From NCBI RefSeq assembly GCF_011067745.1, contig NZ_JAAMPJ010000001.1, positions 248,001-312,000 on the forward strand: 64,000 bases of DNA. Direction: 5' to 3'. This stretch comes from Lentzea alba. Lineage in GTDB: Bacteria; Actinomycetota; Actinomycetes; Mycobacteriales; Pseudonocardiaceae. Positions 1-11,260 of this stretch are shown here, in pieces. Position numbers and translations under genes: made by a program. Each line of letters starts with the position of its first letter. Within the stretch, counting starts at the first letter, position 1. Below the pieces are notes generated by a model that worked only from the letters and a program-made list of their open reading frames with translations, was not told the DNA's origin and made no database searches.

Positions 1-809
1 ACGTCCTCCCCGCGCGCCGCGACCCACGCGATCGCGAGTTGCGCGACTGTGACGCCCTTGTTCTCCGCGATCTCGTTGAGCTTCTGGATCAGGGCGAGGT
101 TCTGGGTGAGGTTGTCCCCCTGGAACCGCGGCGTGTGGCCGCGCCAGTCGTCGGAACCGATGACGGGCGGCGTCGCGGAGATCAGGCCGCGGCCCAGCAC
201 GCTGTAGGCCGTGATGCTGATGCCGAGCTCACGCGTGGTCTGCAGGATCTCCCTCTCGACACCGCGCTCCAGCACCGAGTACTCGATCTGCAGGTCCACG
301 ATCGGGTGGACGGCGTGCGCCCGGCGGATGGTCTCCGCGCCGACCTCCGACAGGCCGATGTGCCGGACGCGCCCCTTTTCGATCTGCTCGGCGATACCGC
401 CGATGGTGTCCTCGATCGGCACGGACGGGTCGAGCCGCGCCGGCCGGTAGATGTCCACGTGGTCGGTGCCGAGCCGCTCCAGCGAGTACGCCAGGAAGTT
501 GGCCGCGGCGTTCGGGCGCGTGTCGAACCCGACGAACGCGCCGTCGGCGTCCCGCATGCCACCGAACTTGACGCTGAGCTGCACCTCGTCCCGACGGCCC
601 TCGATCGCCTCGCGGATCAGCAGCTCGTTGTGGCCCATGCCGTAGAAGTCACCGGTGTCGAGCAGCGTGACACCCGCGTCCATCGCCGCGCGGATGGTCG
701 CGATGCTCTCGGCGCGGTCGGCCGGACCGTAGCTGTGGGACATGCCCATGCAGCCCAGCCCGATGGCGGACACGACCGGGCCGGTGGCTCCGAGCTGACG
801 CTTCTGCAT
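1..809 (-). CDS. aldo/keto reductase (partial, C-terminus outside window)
   Basis: NAD(P)H-dependent carbonyl reductase of the (beta/alpha)8 AKR fold. The ATG at 809 opens MQKRQLGATGPVVSAIGLGC, the usual AKR start, and about 269 residues are visible before the window edge. Three members of the catalytic tetrad are recognisable: Asp in LLDTGDFYG, Tyr in the same block, and Lys in LSVKFGG. The fourth, His in the usual YYQHRVD block, reads IYRPARLD here, so His is replaced by Ala. The gene diverges from an ArsR-type regulator, and two palindromes lie between them, so shared repression is plausible. The substrate cannot be predicted. Confidence 0.9.
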   Translation of the reverse strand, partial: MQKRQLGATGPVVSAIGLGCMGMSHSYGPADRAESIATIRAAMDAGVTLLDTGDFYGMGHNELLIREAIEGRRDEVQLSVKFGGMRDADGAFVGFDTRPNAAANFLAYSLERLGTDHVDIYRPARLDPSVPIEDTIGGIAEQIEKGRVRHIGLSEVGAETIRRAHAVHPIVDLQIEYSVLERGVEREILQTTRELGISITAYSVLGRGLISATPPVIGSDDWRGHTPRFQGDNLTQNLALIQKLNEIAENKGVTVAQLAIAWVAARGED

Positions 810-850
810 TTCTAACCCCTTCGTCTCTGCGGTGGCTCCACCATGCCCAA

Positions 851-882
851 TGGACTGACAGATTTCAATATCTGTCAGTCCA
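851..882. promoter_or_regulatory. perfect 13-bp inverted repeat, candidate operator
   Basis: TGGACTGACAGAT and its exact reverse complement flank a 6-nt spacer (TTCAAT). It lies 42 nt upstream of the aldo/keto reductase start and 54 nt upstream of the regulator start, in the divergent promoter region. This fits an operator for a dimeric regulator, possibly the adjacent ArsR-like protein. Confidence 0.6.
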
Positions 883-897
883 TCTTTGTCCGCTCGA

Positions 898-926
898 TTG
901 ACAAAATAGTTTTGAACGTTCAAAGT
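898..926 (+). promoter_or_regulatory. promoter with internal 14-bp palindrome for the ArsR-like gene
   Basis: TTGACA at 898-903 is a consensus -35 box. A perfect 14-bp palindrome, TTTGAACGTTCAAA, fills 911-924, between the -35 and the expected -10 position near 921-926. A repressor bound there would block RNA polymerase, which suggests autoregulation. No Shine-Dalgarno sequence is seen before the ATG at 937, so the transcript may be nearly leaderless. Confidence 0.5.
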
Positions 927-936
927 GTTTTTTGCG

Positions 937-1479
937 ATGAGAGACGTGATCTATCTGGACCGGATGGAGCAGGCCGAGACCCTGCTCAAGCCGCAGCGCG
1001 TGGAGGTGCTGCGGCAGCTCGCCGCGCCGCGCTCGTGCACCGAGGTCGCCGAGGTGCTCGACCAGACGCCGCAACGCGTGCACTACCACGTGAAACAGCT
1101 GGTCAAGGCCGGTCTCGCCACCCAGGTCGCCGAGCGCAAGGTGCGCGGCGTCCAGGAGGGCCTCTACCAGGCCGTCGCGCGGTCGTACTGGCTGTCGCCA
1201 CGGCTGGTCGGCCGGATCGGGTCGCGCGACGAGCTGGCACTGGGGCACCTCGTCGACCTCGCCGAGCAGATCCAGGTCGACGTCGCGGCACTGGACCGCT
1301 CGAGCGAACTGCCGTCCGTGGGCGTGTCCGGCGAGATCCGGGTGCGGCCGGAAGACCGCCAGCAGTTCCTGGCCGAGCTCCAGACGACGTTGCAGGACCT
1401 CTTCACCCGATACGGCGGCGCGGAGGGGGATGCGTTCCGCATCGCGCTCGCCTGCTATCCCAAAGGAGACGATCGATGA
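937..1479 (+). CDS. ArsR-family winged-helix transcriptional regulator
   Basis: A 180-residue protein with an N-terminal winged helix-turn-helix (about residues 10-80: LLKPQRVEVLRQLA, then CTEVAEVLDQTPQRVHYHVK as the recognition helix). Its longer C-terminal half, rich in charged helices, may sense a ligand or dimerise. It overlaps the following SRPBCC gene by 4 nt (ATGA), so the two are co-translated. ArsR regulators paired with an AHSA1/SRPBCC gene are a common arrangement. A GTG at 925 is an alternative start. The ATG at 937 was chosen because of the upstream promoter spacing. Confidence 0.8.
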   Translation: MRDVIYLDRMEQAETLLKPQRVEVLRQLAAPRSCTEVAEVLDQTPQRVHYHVKQLVKAGLATQVAERKVRGVQEGLYQAVARSYWLSPRLVGRIGSRDELALGHLVDLAEQIQVDVAALDRSSELPSVGVSGEIRVRPEDRQQFLAELQTTLQDLFTRYGGAEGDAFRIALACYPKGDDR

Positions 1480-2342
1480 GCACCGGAATTGTCCGCGTAC
1501 GCACGTCCGCGCCTGTCGCGCGCATCTACGAGGCCCTGACCACCGCCGCGGGCCTGCGGACGTGGCTTGCCGAGCACGCCGCCGTGGACCTCGAACAGGG
1601 GACGTTCGAGTTCTGGGGGCGCTACACGCCGGACGGCGAGCGGGGACGGCAGAAGCTGCTGAGCGTGGACGACACGTCCGTGAGCTTCACCTGGTTCCTG
1701 TTCGACGAGGAGTACACGGTCTCGCTCGCCATCGAGCAGCGCGACGGCGAGACGGTGATCGCCATGACGCAGTCCCCGTACCCGTCCTGGGGCCTCGGGG
1801 ACGACCACGCGGAGATCGTCCAGACGTTCTGGGCACTCGTGCTGGCGAACCTGGTCGAGCACGTCGAGGGCCGGCCGGTGTTCGGGTTCTGCGACTTCTC
1901 GACGCCGGAGCAACGGTTCGAGACCGACATCGCGGCGACGCCGAAGGCCATCATCGACGCGCTGACCGACCCCGACGTGTTCGCCCGGTGGTTCGGGGCG
2001 CGCATGGAGATCGAGCCGCACGTCGGCGGCCGGTGGACGATGGGAAGCCTCGAGTCCGACGAGACCCCGGCGAAGATCATCGCGCTGGACGAGGCGCACT
2101 TCGCGCTGGAGTTCCAGGAGGGCATGGTGGCGTCCTGGGAGCTGAAGGGCTCGGAAGGCAAGACGCACCTGACGTTCGTGCAGAGCGGCTTCGACACCTC
2201 ACGGCCGCCGTACGGGCCTTGGCTGGGCTGGCTCAGCGGGTTCGCGGACCTCAAGCGCATGCTGGAGGTGCCGAACTGGCGGCCGATGTGGCACTCGATG
2301 GAGATGCCCGGCCTGCCCGACGGCGTGCTCACTCTCGAATGA
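1476..2342 (+). CDS. SRPBCC (AHSA1-like) protein with two domains
   Basis: A 288-residue protein made of two consecutive START/Bet v1-like halves. The first, about residues 1-140, begins RVRTSAPVARIYEALTT. The second, about 150-285, has FETDIAATPKAIIDALTDPD followed by an ARWFGARMEIEP-type strand. Each domain normally forms a hydrophobic cavity, so a role in binding or modifying a small lipophilic molecule is likely but unproven. The start overlaps the regulator stop, with AAAGGAGAC as ribosome-binding site at 1461-1469. The gene ends immediately before the convergent membrane-protein gene. Confidence 0.8.
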   Translation: MSTGIVRVRTSAPVARIYEALTTAAGLRTWLAEHAAVDLEQGTFEFWGRYTPDGERGRQKLLSVDDTSVSFTWFLFDEEYTVSLAIEQRDGETVIAMTQSPYPSWGLGDDHAEIVQTFWALVLANLVEHVEGRPVFGFCDFSTPEQRFETDIAATPKAIIDALTDPDVFARWFGARMEIEPHVGGRWTMGSLESDETPAKIIALDEAHFALEFQEGMVASWELKGSEGKTHLTFVQSGFDTSRPPYGPWLGWLSGFADLKRMLEVPNWRPMWHSMEMPGLPDGVLTLE

Positions 2343-2852
2343 TCACCCGAACCAGGCCATGACCACGGCAGGTGAGGCCGCGAGGAAGCTGAACCGCGCG
2401 AAGCGGCCCACCATGCCGGTCACGATGAACATCGTGGTGGACATGCCCGCGAGCCCGGCGAGCACGCTCGTCGCCATGAACGGCGGCACCCCGACCAGCG
2501 CGCTCACCCCGTGGGTGCCGGCCATCCAGTTCGGATGCGCCTTGCACTTCACGTGGATCCAGTCACCCCACCGGTGCATCCGCGTGCCGGGACCGATCCA
2601 CCGCCGGAACCTGCTCGGCTTGTCGCTGGGCTTGCGGCGCAGGAACTTCGGCAGGTGGATGTCGCCACGCGCCGCGTAGAAGTACACGAGCTTGCCCAGC
2701 ACCTGGCCGACCGCCACCGCGAGGCCGACGATCCAGAACGACATGTCCGGCCAGCGCGCGCACATTCCCAGCACGAACATCTCGATGCTGATGAGGGGAA
2801 CAACCGCTGAGCCGAACGCGACCCCGAAGATGAGGCCAACGAGGGCTAGCAC
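2343..2852 (-). CDS. small integral membrane protein, DedA/YqaA (VTT)-like
   Basis: A 169-residue protein with about four hydrophobic segments (residues ~1-30, ~38-62, ~108-130 and ~135-165). A basic cytoplasmic loop (LRRKPSDKPSRFRRW) separates two pairs. The glycine-bearing membrane stretch VGLAVAVGQVLGKLVYFYAARG resembles the conserved segment of VTT/YqaA-type proteins, which are implicated in membrane transport or lipid scrambling. The family assignment is by appearance only. It starts with GTG, and its stop abuts the SRPBCC stop tail to tail. Confidence 0.55.
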   Translation of the reverse strand: MLALVGLIFGVAFGSAVVPLISIEMFVLGMCARWPDMSFWIVGLAVAVGQVLGKLVYFYAARGDIHLPKFLRRKPSDKPSRFRRWIGPGTRMHRWGDWIHVKCKAHPNWMAGTHGVSALVGVPPFMATSVLAGLAGMSTTMFIVTGMVGRFARFSFLAASPAVVMAWFG

Positions 2853-2873
2853 CCGGCCGAGGTTACACAGGTC

Positions 2874-3416
2874 TCAGTCGTCGAGTCGGACAGCGAGCGG
2901 GCCGGACACCCGGATTTCGCGCAGCGGACGCCCGCCTGCGTCCAAAGTGCGCACCGTGCCGTCACCCGTCCAGCCCAGTCGTTCGTAGAAGTTCTTCGAC
3001 GCCTTGTCGGCCTCCGGCACCCACGCGATCCCCCGCGTCGCACCGGTTTCCACGAGCCTTCTGGCAGCCTCCGCGACGAGCCGCGTGCCGTGCCCCCGCC
3101 GGCCCCAGCGCGGTTCCACCAGGACGCTGACCAGCGCCGTGGTCTCGGCGTCCGCCGGTAGCGTTCCGTCCGCCTTCGCCACCTCGTCGTCCGGAGCCTT
3201 GCTCGCCACGACGAACCCGACGGTCCACTCCCCCTCGGTCGCCTTGAGCACCGCACCCTGTTGGACAGCCAGCGCCCACGCCTCGTCGGTGTCCAGGGTG
3301 TCCAGCACTTCTTGCGGGAGGAGCTGGGCGTAGGCGAGCCGCCAGGTCTCCCGGTGGATGCGGACGATCTCCGAAAGATCAGCAGCGGTGGCGGTGTGCA
3401 CGCCGGCGTCGGCCAT
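2874..3416 (-). CDS. GNAT-family N-acetyltransferase
   Basis: A 180-residue single-domain GNAT. The beta4 strand and acetyl-CoA pyrophosphate loop are visible as VSVLVEPRWGRRGHGTRLVAEA (motif A, R/Q-x-x-G-x-G/A form). The C-terminal motif B follows as AWVPEADKASKNFYERLGW. It transfers an acetyl group from acetyl-CoA to an unknown amine. It lies just upstream of the membrane-protein gene on the same strand (21 nt gap) and diverges from the YcaQ-like gene. Confidence 0.85.
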   Translation of the reverse strand: MADAGVHTATAADLSEIVRIHRETWRLAYAQLLPQEVLDTLDTDEAWALAVQQGAVLKATEGEWTVGFVVASKAPDDEVAKADGTLPADAETTALVSVLVEPRWGRRGHGTRLVAEAARRLVETGATRGIAWVPEADKASKNFYERLGWTGDGTVRTLDAGGRPLREIRVSGPLAVRLDD

Positions 3417-3447
3417 AACCGCACCTTATCGACGCCGCGTCGCCGAA

Positions 3448-3470
3448 TTGTCAGGGGTGCGTGGCAACAT
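3448..3470 (+). promoter_or_regulatory. RecA-independent DNA-damage-type (PafBC-like) promoter, leaderless
   Basis: TTGTCAGGG at 3448-3456, an 8-nt spacer, then CAACAT at 3465-3470. The GTG start codon follows 7 nt later. This is the layout of the mycobacterial RecA-independent damage promoter (TTGTCRGTG-N8-TAnnnT). The -10 here departs from TAnnnT at its first base. Two further genes in the window carry the same layout. Confidence 0.5.
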
Positions 3471-3477
3471 CGGCCAC

Positions 3478-4681
3478 GTGCAGAGGATGAGTGCGGACGT
3501 GGCCCGTCGAATCGCGCTGGGCGCACAGGGCTTCACCGACCTGAGGCCATCAGCAGCCACGCGCAGACACCTGCAACGAGTGCTGTCCCGCGTGCAGCTG
3601 CTGCAGATCGACTCGGTGAACGTGGCCGTGCGTGCGCACTACATGCCGCTGTTCTCCCGCCTGGGCGCTTACGAGCCGTCCCTGCTGGACGAGGCCGCCT
3701 GGACGCACTCCGCGCGCAAGCCGCGCATGCTGGTGGAGACCTGGGCGCACGAGGCGTCGCTCGTGCCGGTGCTCGACTGGCCGCTGTTCCACTCGGGCGC
3801 CAAGAAACGCGGCTGGTGGCAGAACTACCAGACCATTCTCGAACGCTCCCCGCAGCTCGTCGACGAGGTGCTGGCCGCCGTCAAGGAGCTCGGCCCGATC
3901 GGCGCCGGCGCCCTGGAGAAGGCCCTGATCGGTGACTCGGGGCGTTCGAAGGGCCCGTGGTGGGACTGGTCCGAGGTCAAGCGCGTGTGCGAGGTCCTGT
4001 TCGGCGTCGGCGTCCTGACCACCGGCACCCGTCGCTCGTTCGAGCGGTTGTACGACCTGACCGAGCGCGTGATCCCGGCCGACGTGCTGGCTCAGAAGTG
4101 GACGCCCGAAGAGGGTGCGCGCGAGCTCGTGTTGCGTTCCGCGGTCGCGCTGGGCGTGGCGACCGAGCCTGATCTGCGCGACTACTACCGCCTCGACCCG
4201 CGCCGCTCGCAGGCCGCGGTGGTGTCACTGGTGGAAGACGGTGTGCTGGAACCGGTGTCCGTCGACGGCTGGCGTGGCGTGGCCTATCGGCACGTCGACG
4301 CCAAGGCACCGCGCCGGGTGGTCGGGCGGGCCCTGTTGTGCCCCTTCGACCCGCTGATCTGGGAGCGGGCGCGGACCGAGCGGATCTTCGGCTTCAGGTA
4401 CCGCATCGAGATCTACGTGCCCGAGCCTCGCCGTGTGCACGGGTACTACGTGTTCCCGTTCCTGCTGGACGGCGAACTGGTGGCCAGGGTGGACATCAAG
4501 GCCGACCGGGCGGCCGGGGTGCTGCGGGTGCAGTCGGCGTGGGCCGAGGAAGGCGTGGAGCGGCCTCGGGTGGCGGCGGAACTGGCCGGCGAGCTGAAGC
4601 ACATGGCCGACTGGCTGGGGCTGGAGGACGTGCTGGTGGTGCCGAAGGGAGACTTGGCGGCCGAGTTGACGGCCGCCGTCG

Positions 4682-4692
<11 letters not shown>
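3478..4692 (+). CDS. YcaQ/AlkX-type DNA glycosylase, winged-helix family
   Basis: A 404-residue member of the HTH_42/YcaQ family, close in length to E. coli YcaQ (410). These enzymes unhook interstrand crosslinks and remove bulky N7-alkylguanine. The family's catalytic Q-x-D signature is visible near the N-terminus as LLQIDSVNVAVRAHYMPLFSR. Several winged-helix segments follow, with a C-terminal block around CPFDPLIWERARTERIFGF. The GTG at 3478 fits a leaderless transcript; the ATG at 3487 is the alternative. In Streptomyces a relative protects against a self-made crosslinker, so a defence role is possible. The 3' end overlaps the convergent gene by 11 nt. Confidence 0.82.
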
Positions 4693-7261
<2,569 letters not shown>

Positions 7262-7265
<4 letters not shown>

Positions 7266-9508
7266 TGCGCGGGAGCCGCCTCAGCAGCCTCGGTGGCCTC
7301 GACGGCCTCCGGGGCGTCAGCCGGCTTGGCAGCGTCGTCGTCGGACACGACGACGAGGCTGATCTTGCCGCGCTGGTCGATGTCGGCGATCTCGACGCGG
7401 AGCTTGTCGCCGACCTTGACGACGTCCTCCACCTTCGCGATGCGCTTGCCGTTGCCCAGCTTCGAGATGTGGACGAGGCCGTCCTTGCCGGGCAGCAGCG
7501 AGACGAACGCGCCGAACGCGGCCGTCTTCACCACGGTGCCCAGGAAGCGCTCGCCGACCTTCGGCAGCTGCGGGTTCGCGATCGCGTTGATCATGCCGAT
7601 CGCGGCCTCGGCCGAGGGGCCGTCCGCCGCACCGACGTAGATCGTGCCGTCGTCCTCGATGGAGATGTCGGCACCGGTCTGCTCGGTGATCGAGTTGATC
7701 ATCTTGCCCTTCGGGCCGATGACCTCGCCGATCTTGTCGGTCGGGATCTTGACCGACGTGACGCGCGGAGCGAAGGCGCTCATCTCGTCCGGGTCGGAGA
7801 TGGCCTCGGCCATGACCTCCAGGATGGTGTAGCGCGCGTCGCGGGCCTGGCCCAGCGCCTGCGCCAGCACCTCGGACGGGATGCCGTCGAGCTTCGTGTC
7901 GAGCTGCAGCGCCGTCACGAACTCCTTGGTGCCCGCGACCTTGAAGTCCATGTCGCCGAACGCGTCCTCGGCACCGAGGATGTCGGTCAGCGCCACGTAG
8001 CGGGTCTCACCGTCGACCTCGTCGGAGACGAGACCCATCGCGATGCCGGAGACCGGCGCCTTCAGCGGGACACCCGCGTTGAGCAGTGACAGGGTCGACG
8101 CGCAGACCGAGCCCATCGACGTCGAGCCGTTGGAGCTCAGCGCCTCGGACACCTGGCGGATCGCGTACGGGAACTCCTCGCGCTTGGGCAGCACGGGCAT
8201 GATCGCCCGCTCCGCCAGCGCGCCGTGGCCGATCTCGCGGCGCTTCGGCGAACCCACGCGGCCGGTCTCACCGGTCGAGTAGGGCGGGAAGTTGTAGTGG
8301 TGCAGGTACCGCTTGTGCGTCTCCGGAGCCAGCGAGTCGATCTGCTGCTCCATGCGCAGCATGTTCAGCGTCGTGACACCCAGGATCTGGGTCTCGCCGC
8401 GCTCGAACAGCGCCGAACCGTGCGTCCTCGGGATCACGGCCACCTCGGCACCGAGGTCACGGATGTCCGTGAGGCCACGGCCGTCGATGCGGACCTTGTC
8501 GCGCAGGATGCGCTGGCGCACGAGCTTCTTGGTCAGCGAGCGGAACGCCGCGCCGACCTCCTTCTCGCGACCCTCGAACTGCTCGGCCAGCTTCTCCAGC
8601 GTGGCGGCCTTGACCTCGTCGAGCTTGGACTCGCGCTCGGCCTTGCCCGCGATGGTCAGCGCCTGGGCGAGCTCGCCCGTGGCGGACGCCTCGACGGCCT
8701 CGAACGCGTCGGCCTGGTAGGCCGGGTACGTCGGGTACTCGCCGGTGGCCTTGGCGGCGACCTGGGCGAGCTGCGCCTGGGCCTCGCAGAGGACCTTGAT
8801 GAACGGCTTGGCGGCCTCGAGACCGGCGGCCACGACCTCTTCGGTCGGGGCGGTCGCACCCTCGGCGATCATGTCGATCACGTTGTCGGTGGCCTCGGCC
8901 TCGACCATCATGATCGCGACGTCACCGGAGTCGACCACACGACCCGCGACGACCATGTCGAACACGGCCTTCTCGAGCTGCTCGTAGGTCGGGAACGCCA
9001 CCCACTGGCCCTCGATCAGAGCGACGCGGACGCCACCGATCGGGCCGGAGAACGGCAGGCCGGCGAGCTGCGTCGACGCGGACGCGGCGTTGATCGCCAC
9101 GACGTCGTACAGGTCGGCCGGGTTGAGGCTCATGACCGTGATGACGACCTGGATCTCGTTGCGCAGGCCGTCCACGAAGGACGGGCGCAGCGGACGGTCG
9201 ATCAGGCGGCAGGTCAGGATGGCGTCCGTGCTCGGACGGCCCTCACGCCGGAAGAACGAGCCGGGGATGCGGCCCGCGGCGTACATGCGCTCCTCGACGT
9301 CCACCGTGAGGGGGAAGAAGTCGAAGTGCTCCTTGGGGTGCTTCGACGCCGTCGTGGCGCTCAGCAGCATCGTCTCGTCGTCCAGGTACGCCACCACGCT
9401 GCCCGCGGCCTGACGCGCGAGGCGCCCGGTCTCGAAGCGGATGGAGCGCGAGCCGAACTTGCCGTTGTCGATAACGGCAGTCGCCTCGTGGACCTCGATG
9501 TCCGTCAT
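7262..9508 (-). CDS. pnp: polyribonucleotide nucleotidyltransferase (PNPase/GpsI)
   Basis: A phosphorolytic 3'-5' exoribonuclease that also adds 3' tails, and a core of RNA decay. Its 748 residues contain RNase PH domain 1 (about 12-145), the helical linker, and RNase PH domain 2 (about 330-540, with [20 protein letters not shown]). A KH domain follows ([20 protein letters not shown], near 590), then a C-terminal S1 domain ([20 protein letters not shown]). The acidic tail ends EAAPAQ. The start has AGGAG upstream and a 233-nt leader with inverted repeats separates it from rpsO. PNPase often autoregulates through its leader. Confidence 0.98.
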
Positions 9509-9667
9509 TTACTTGTTACTCCTCGTCTTTTGGACACCGCAACACGCTTGTCTGACGAGGCCGGTCTTCGATCGAAGCCTCCTGGGGCTCTTCCACCAGG
9601 GGACCACTACCGAGGACCGGCGATAACTGCTTCGCGCGATGCGGGTCCTGTTTTCTTTTCCTCTTTG

Positions 9668-9695
9668 CAGCCGGGGATCTGTATACACCCGGCTG
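9668..9695 (-). promoter_or_regulatory. inverted repeat in the pnp leader
   Basis: CAGCCGGG and CCCGGCTG (8-bp arms, 12-nt loop) lie in the rpsO-pnp gap, about 160 nt upstream of pnp. No U-run follows on the pnp strand, so it is more likely a leader hairpin (for example an RNase III site, as known for pnp in other bacteria) than a terminator. The rest of 9509-9667 holds only a short palindrome (CTTCGATCGAAG) and the pnp ribosome-binding site. Confidence 0.4.
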
Positions 9696-9699
9696 TGCG

Positions 9700-9735
9700 C
9701 CGAGGGGGAGCGACCGGCCGGTCACTCCCCCTCGG
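9700..9735 (-). terminator. strong hairpin after rpsO
   Basis: A near-perfect stem from CCGAGGGGGAG to CTCCCCCTCGG, with ACCGG/CCGGT continuing inward, lies 6 nt past the rpsO stop. There is one mismatch and essentially no loop. No U-tract follows, as is common for actinobacterial terminators. It may terminate, or partly attenuate, rpsO transcription before pnp. Confidence 0.65.
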
Positions 9736-9741
9736 CAAGTG

Positions 9742-10011
9742 TCACCTGCGCAGACCGAGGCGCTGGATCAGCGCGCGGTAGCGGTTGATGTCCACCTTGG
9801 TCAGGTAGTTCAGCAGACGGCGGCGACGGCCGACCATCAGCAGAAGACCACGGCGGGAGTGGTGATCGTGCTTGTGCTGCTTGAGGTGCTCCGTGAGGTC
9901 CGCGATGCGCTTGCTCAGCAGGGCGACCTGCGCCTCGGTCGAGCCGGTGTCGCTGTCGTGCAGACCGTACTCACCGAGGATGGACTTCTTCTGCTCCGTG
10001 GACAGTGCCAC
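9742..10011 (-). CDS. rpsO: 30S ribosomal protein S15
   Basis: An 89-residue primary 16S rRNA-binding protein of the 30S platform. It contains the signature [16 protein letters not shown] and the loop [20 protein letters not shown], which contacts the three-way junction. The length is exactly that of the family. It sits upstream of pnp, its usual neighbour, with a strong hairpin between the two genes. Confidence 0.98.
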   Translation of the reverse strand: MALSTEQKKSILGEYGLHDSDTGSTEAQVALLSKRIADLTEHLKQHKHDHHSRRGLLLMVGRRRRLLNYLTKVDINRYRALIQRLGLRR

Positions 10012-10138
10012 TAGGTACTTCTCCTACTTGTTCAGGTCCGTGCGGCCCCGCGCCCGCCGAATTGCTGGCCGGGGTAGCCGGTACTGGCCGCCACGGACCG
10101 CAGCCAGACCCAACTGCGAAGGCTATCAGGCACGATGC

Positions 10139-10585
10139 TCAGCGGCGCGCTGACGTGCGCAACCCCACCCGCGACACGGGTGTGTAGACGCCTGCCTCGC
10201 TGCTCACGAGCACTGCTTCGGACGGCTGCCACGGGCTGCTCAGGAACGCCGGCATCGGCTGACCCCGGTACCCGTACGCCACCGTCAGGTGCGCCTGCCA
10301 ATTGTCGTTCGCGCCCGCCGCCCGTGCCAACTGATTTAAATCGCCGTGAATTCCCGCCCACAGGACCTTGCCGCGGAAGTCGCCGAAGTCCTTGAGCCGG
10401 ATTTCGGGCACCTCATGGCCTTCGAGGGCTTTGAAGCGTTCCTCATCAGCGGATTCGCCGTGGAAGCACAACGTGATGTGCCACTTCTCCGGCGTCGTCC
10501 AGTCCATCTCGATGCCGCGATCCAGCACGGCGTCCAGTTCTTCGATCACGTGCCGAGGCGGGTAGAGCGCGGTGAAGTATTTCAT
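10139..10585 (-). CDS. 2H phosphoesterase / 2'-5' RNA ligase-like (LigT family)
   Basis: A 148-residue member of the 2H phosphoesterase superfamily. Both H-x-T motifs are present: WHITLCFHG (about residue 34) and QAHLTVAYG (about residue 100). Members hydrolyse 2',3'-cyclic phosphates or ligate tRNA ends. The specific substrate is unknown. ATG at 10585 starts MKYFTALYPP, the typical first beta strand. It stands alone between the XRE-type regulator and rpsO on the same strand. Confidence 0.8.
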   Translation of the reverse strand: MKYFTALYPPRHVIEELDAVLDRGIEMDWTTPEKWHITLCFHGESADEERFKALEGHEVPEIRLKDFGDFRGKVLWAGIHGDLNQLARAAGANDNWQAHLTVAYGYRGQPMPAFLSSPWQPSEAVLVSSEAGVYTPVSRVGLRTSARR

Positions 10586-10697
10586 CGCGCTCGCGCGACC
10601 TCGGGGGTCTGGGGGTCGCTCCCCAGAAGACACTGCGAGCGACCTGGTCCGCGCTGTCCGCGGACACACCTCTGCTGAGCGAGCGCGGTGAAGAGCT

Positions 10698-11177
10698 TCA
10701 CCTGTTGGCAGCTCGGATGACTCGGCGGAACAGGTCGGCGATGGCCGGGAAGTCGTCGGAGAGCAGATCAGCGGCCTGCTGGAGCTCGGCGCGGTCGGCG
10801 ACGCGGCGCAGCACCGGGTACGCGACGCTCTCGTCGCCGTTGACCGGCAGCGAGTCCCGCGACACGGTCGGCTTGGACTCGCGCACGTCGTCGAGCGCGC
10901 GCTGCAACGCCTCCGGTGCCCCGGTCGCCACGTCCGGTGTGAGCACCTTGCGCTCCAGCATGATCATCCGTGCGAGCACGGACGGGTTGCCGATCTTGGC
11001 GCGGCGGCCGCTCATCACCTGGCTCAGCATCGGCGCGCTGATCCCCAGCACGTCCGCGAGCTGGGCCTGGGACACGTTGAAGGCCACGACCAGCCGGCGC
11101 ACGCGGTCACCCAGCGGCTCCCCGTACCACTCCCGTTGCAGGGCGAGGTTGCGCTGAACGATCTTGTGGTCCTCCAC
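10698..11177 (-). CDS. helix-turn-helix (XRE-like) DNA-binding protein
   Basis: A 159-residue protein with an HTH at about residues 25-75 (RRLVVAFNVSQAQLADVLG, then APMLSQVMSGRRAKIG). The helical C-terminus has no recognised motif. Start is GTG at 11177 with GAGAGG 6-7 nt upstream. The HTH is Cro/CI-like; targets and signal are unknown. It lies 83 nt downstream of ribF, which is on the same strand, so co-transcription is possible. Confidence 0.8.
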   Translation of the reverse strand: MEDHKIVQRNLALQREWYGEPLGDRVRRLVVAFNVSQAQLADVLGISAPMLSQVMSGRRAKIGNPSVLARMIMLERKVLTPDVATGAPEALQRALDDVRESKPTVSRDSLPVNGDESVAYPVLRRVADRAELQQAADLLSDDFPAIADLFRRVIRAANR

Positions 11178-11260
11178 TTTGGCCTCTCCCTAGCCCGCAC
11201 TCCGACCAGCATCCTGCCAGCCTGCGGACGCCCCCACGGCCGCTTTGCCCAATCTGACGG

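Noticed and set aside
9516..9725. Possible small protein in the rpsO-pnp gap
   Set aside because: The frame runs through the rpsO hairpin and the pnp leader, and has no convincing ribosome-binding site or family resemblance.
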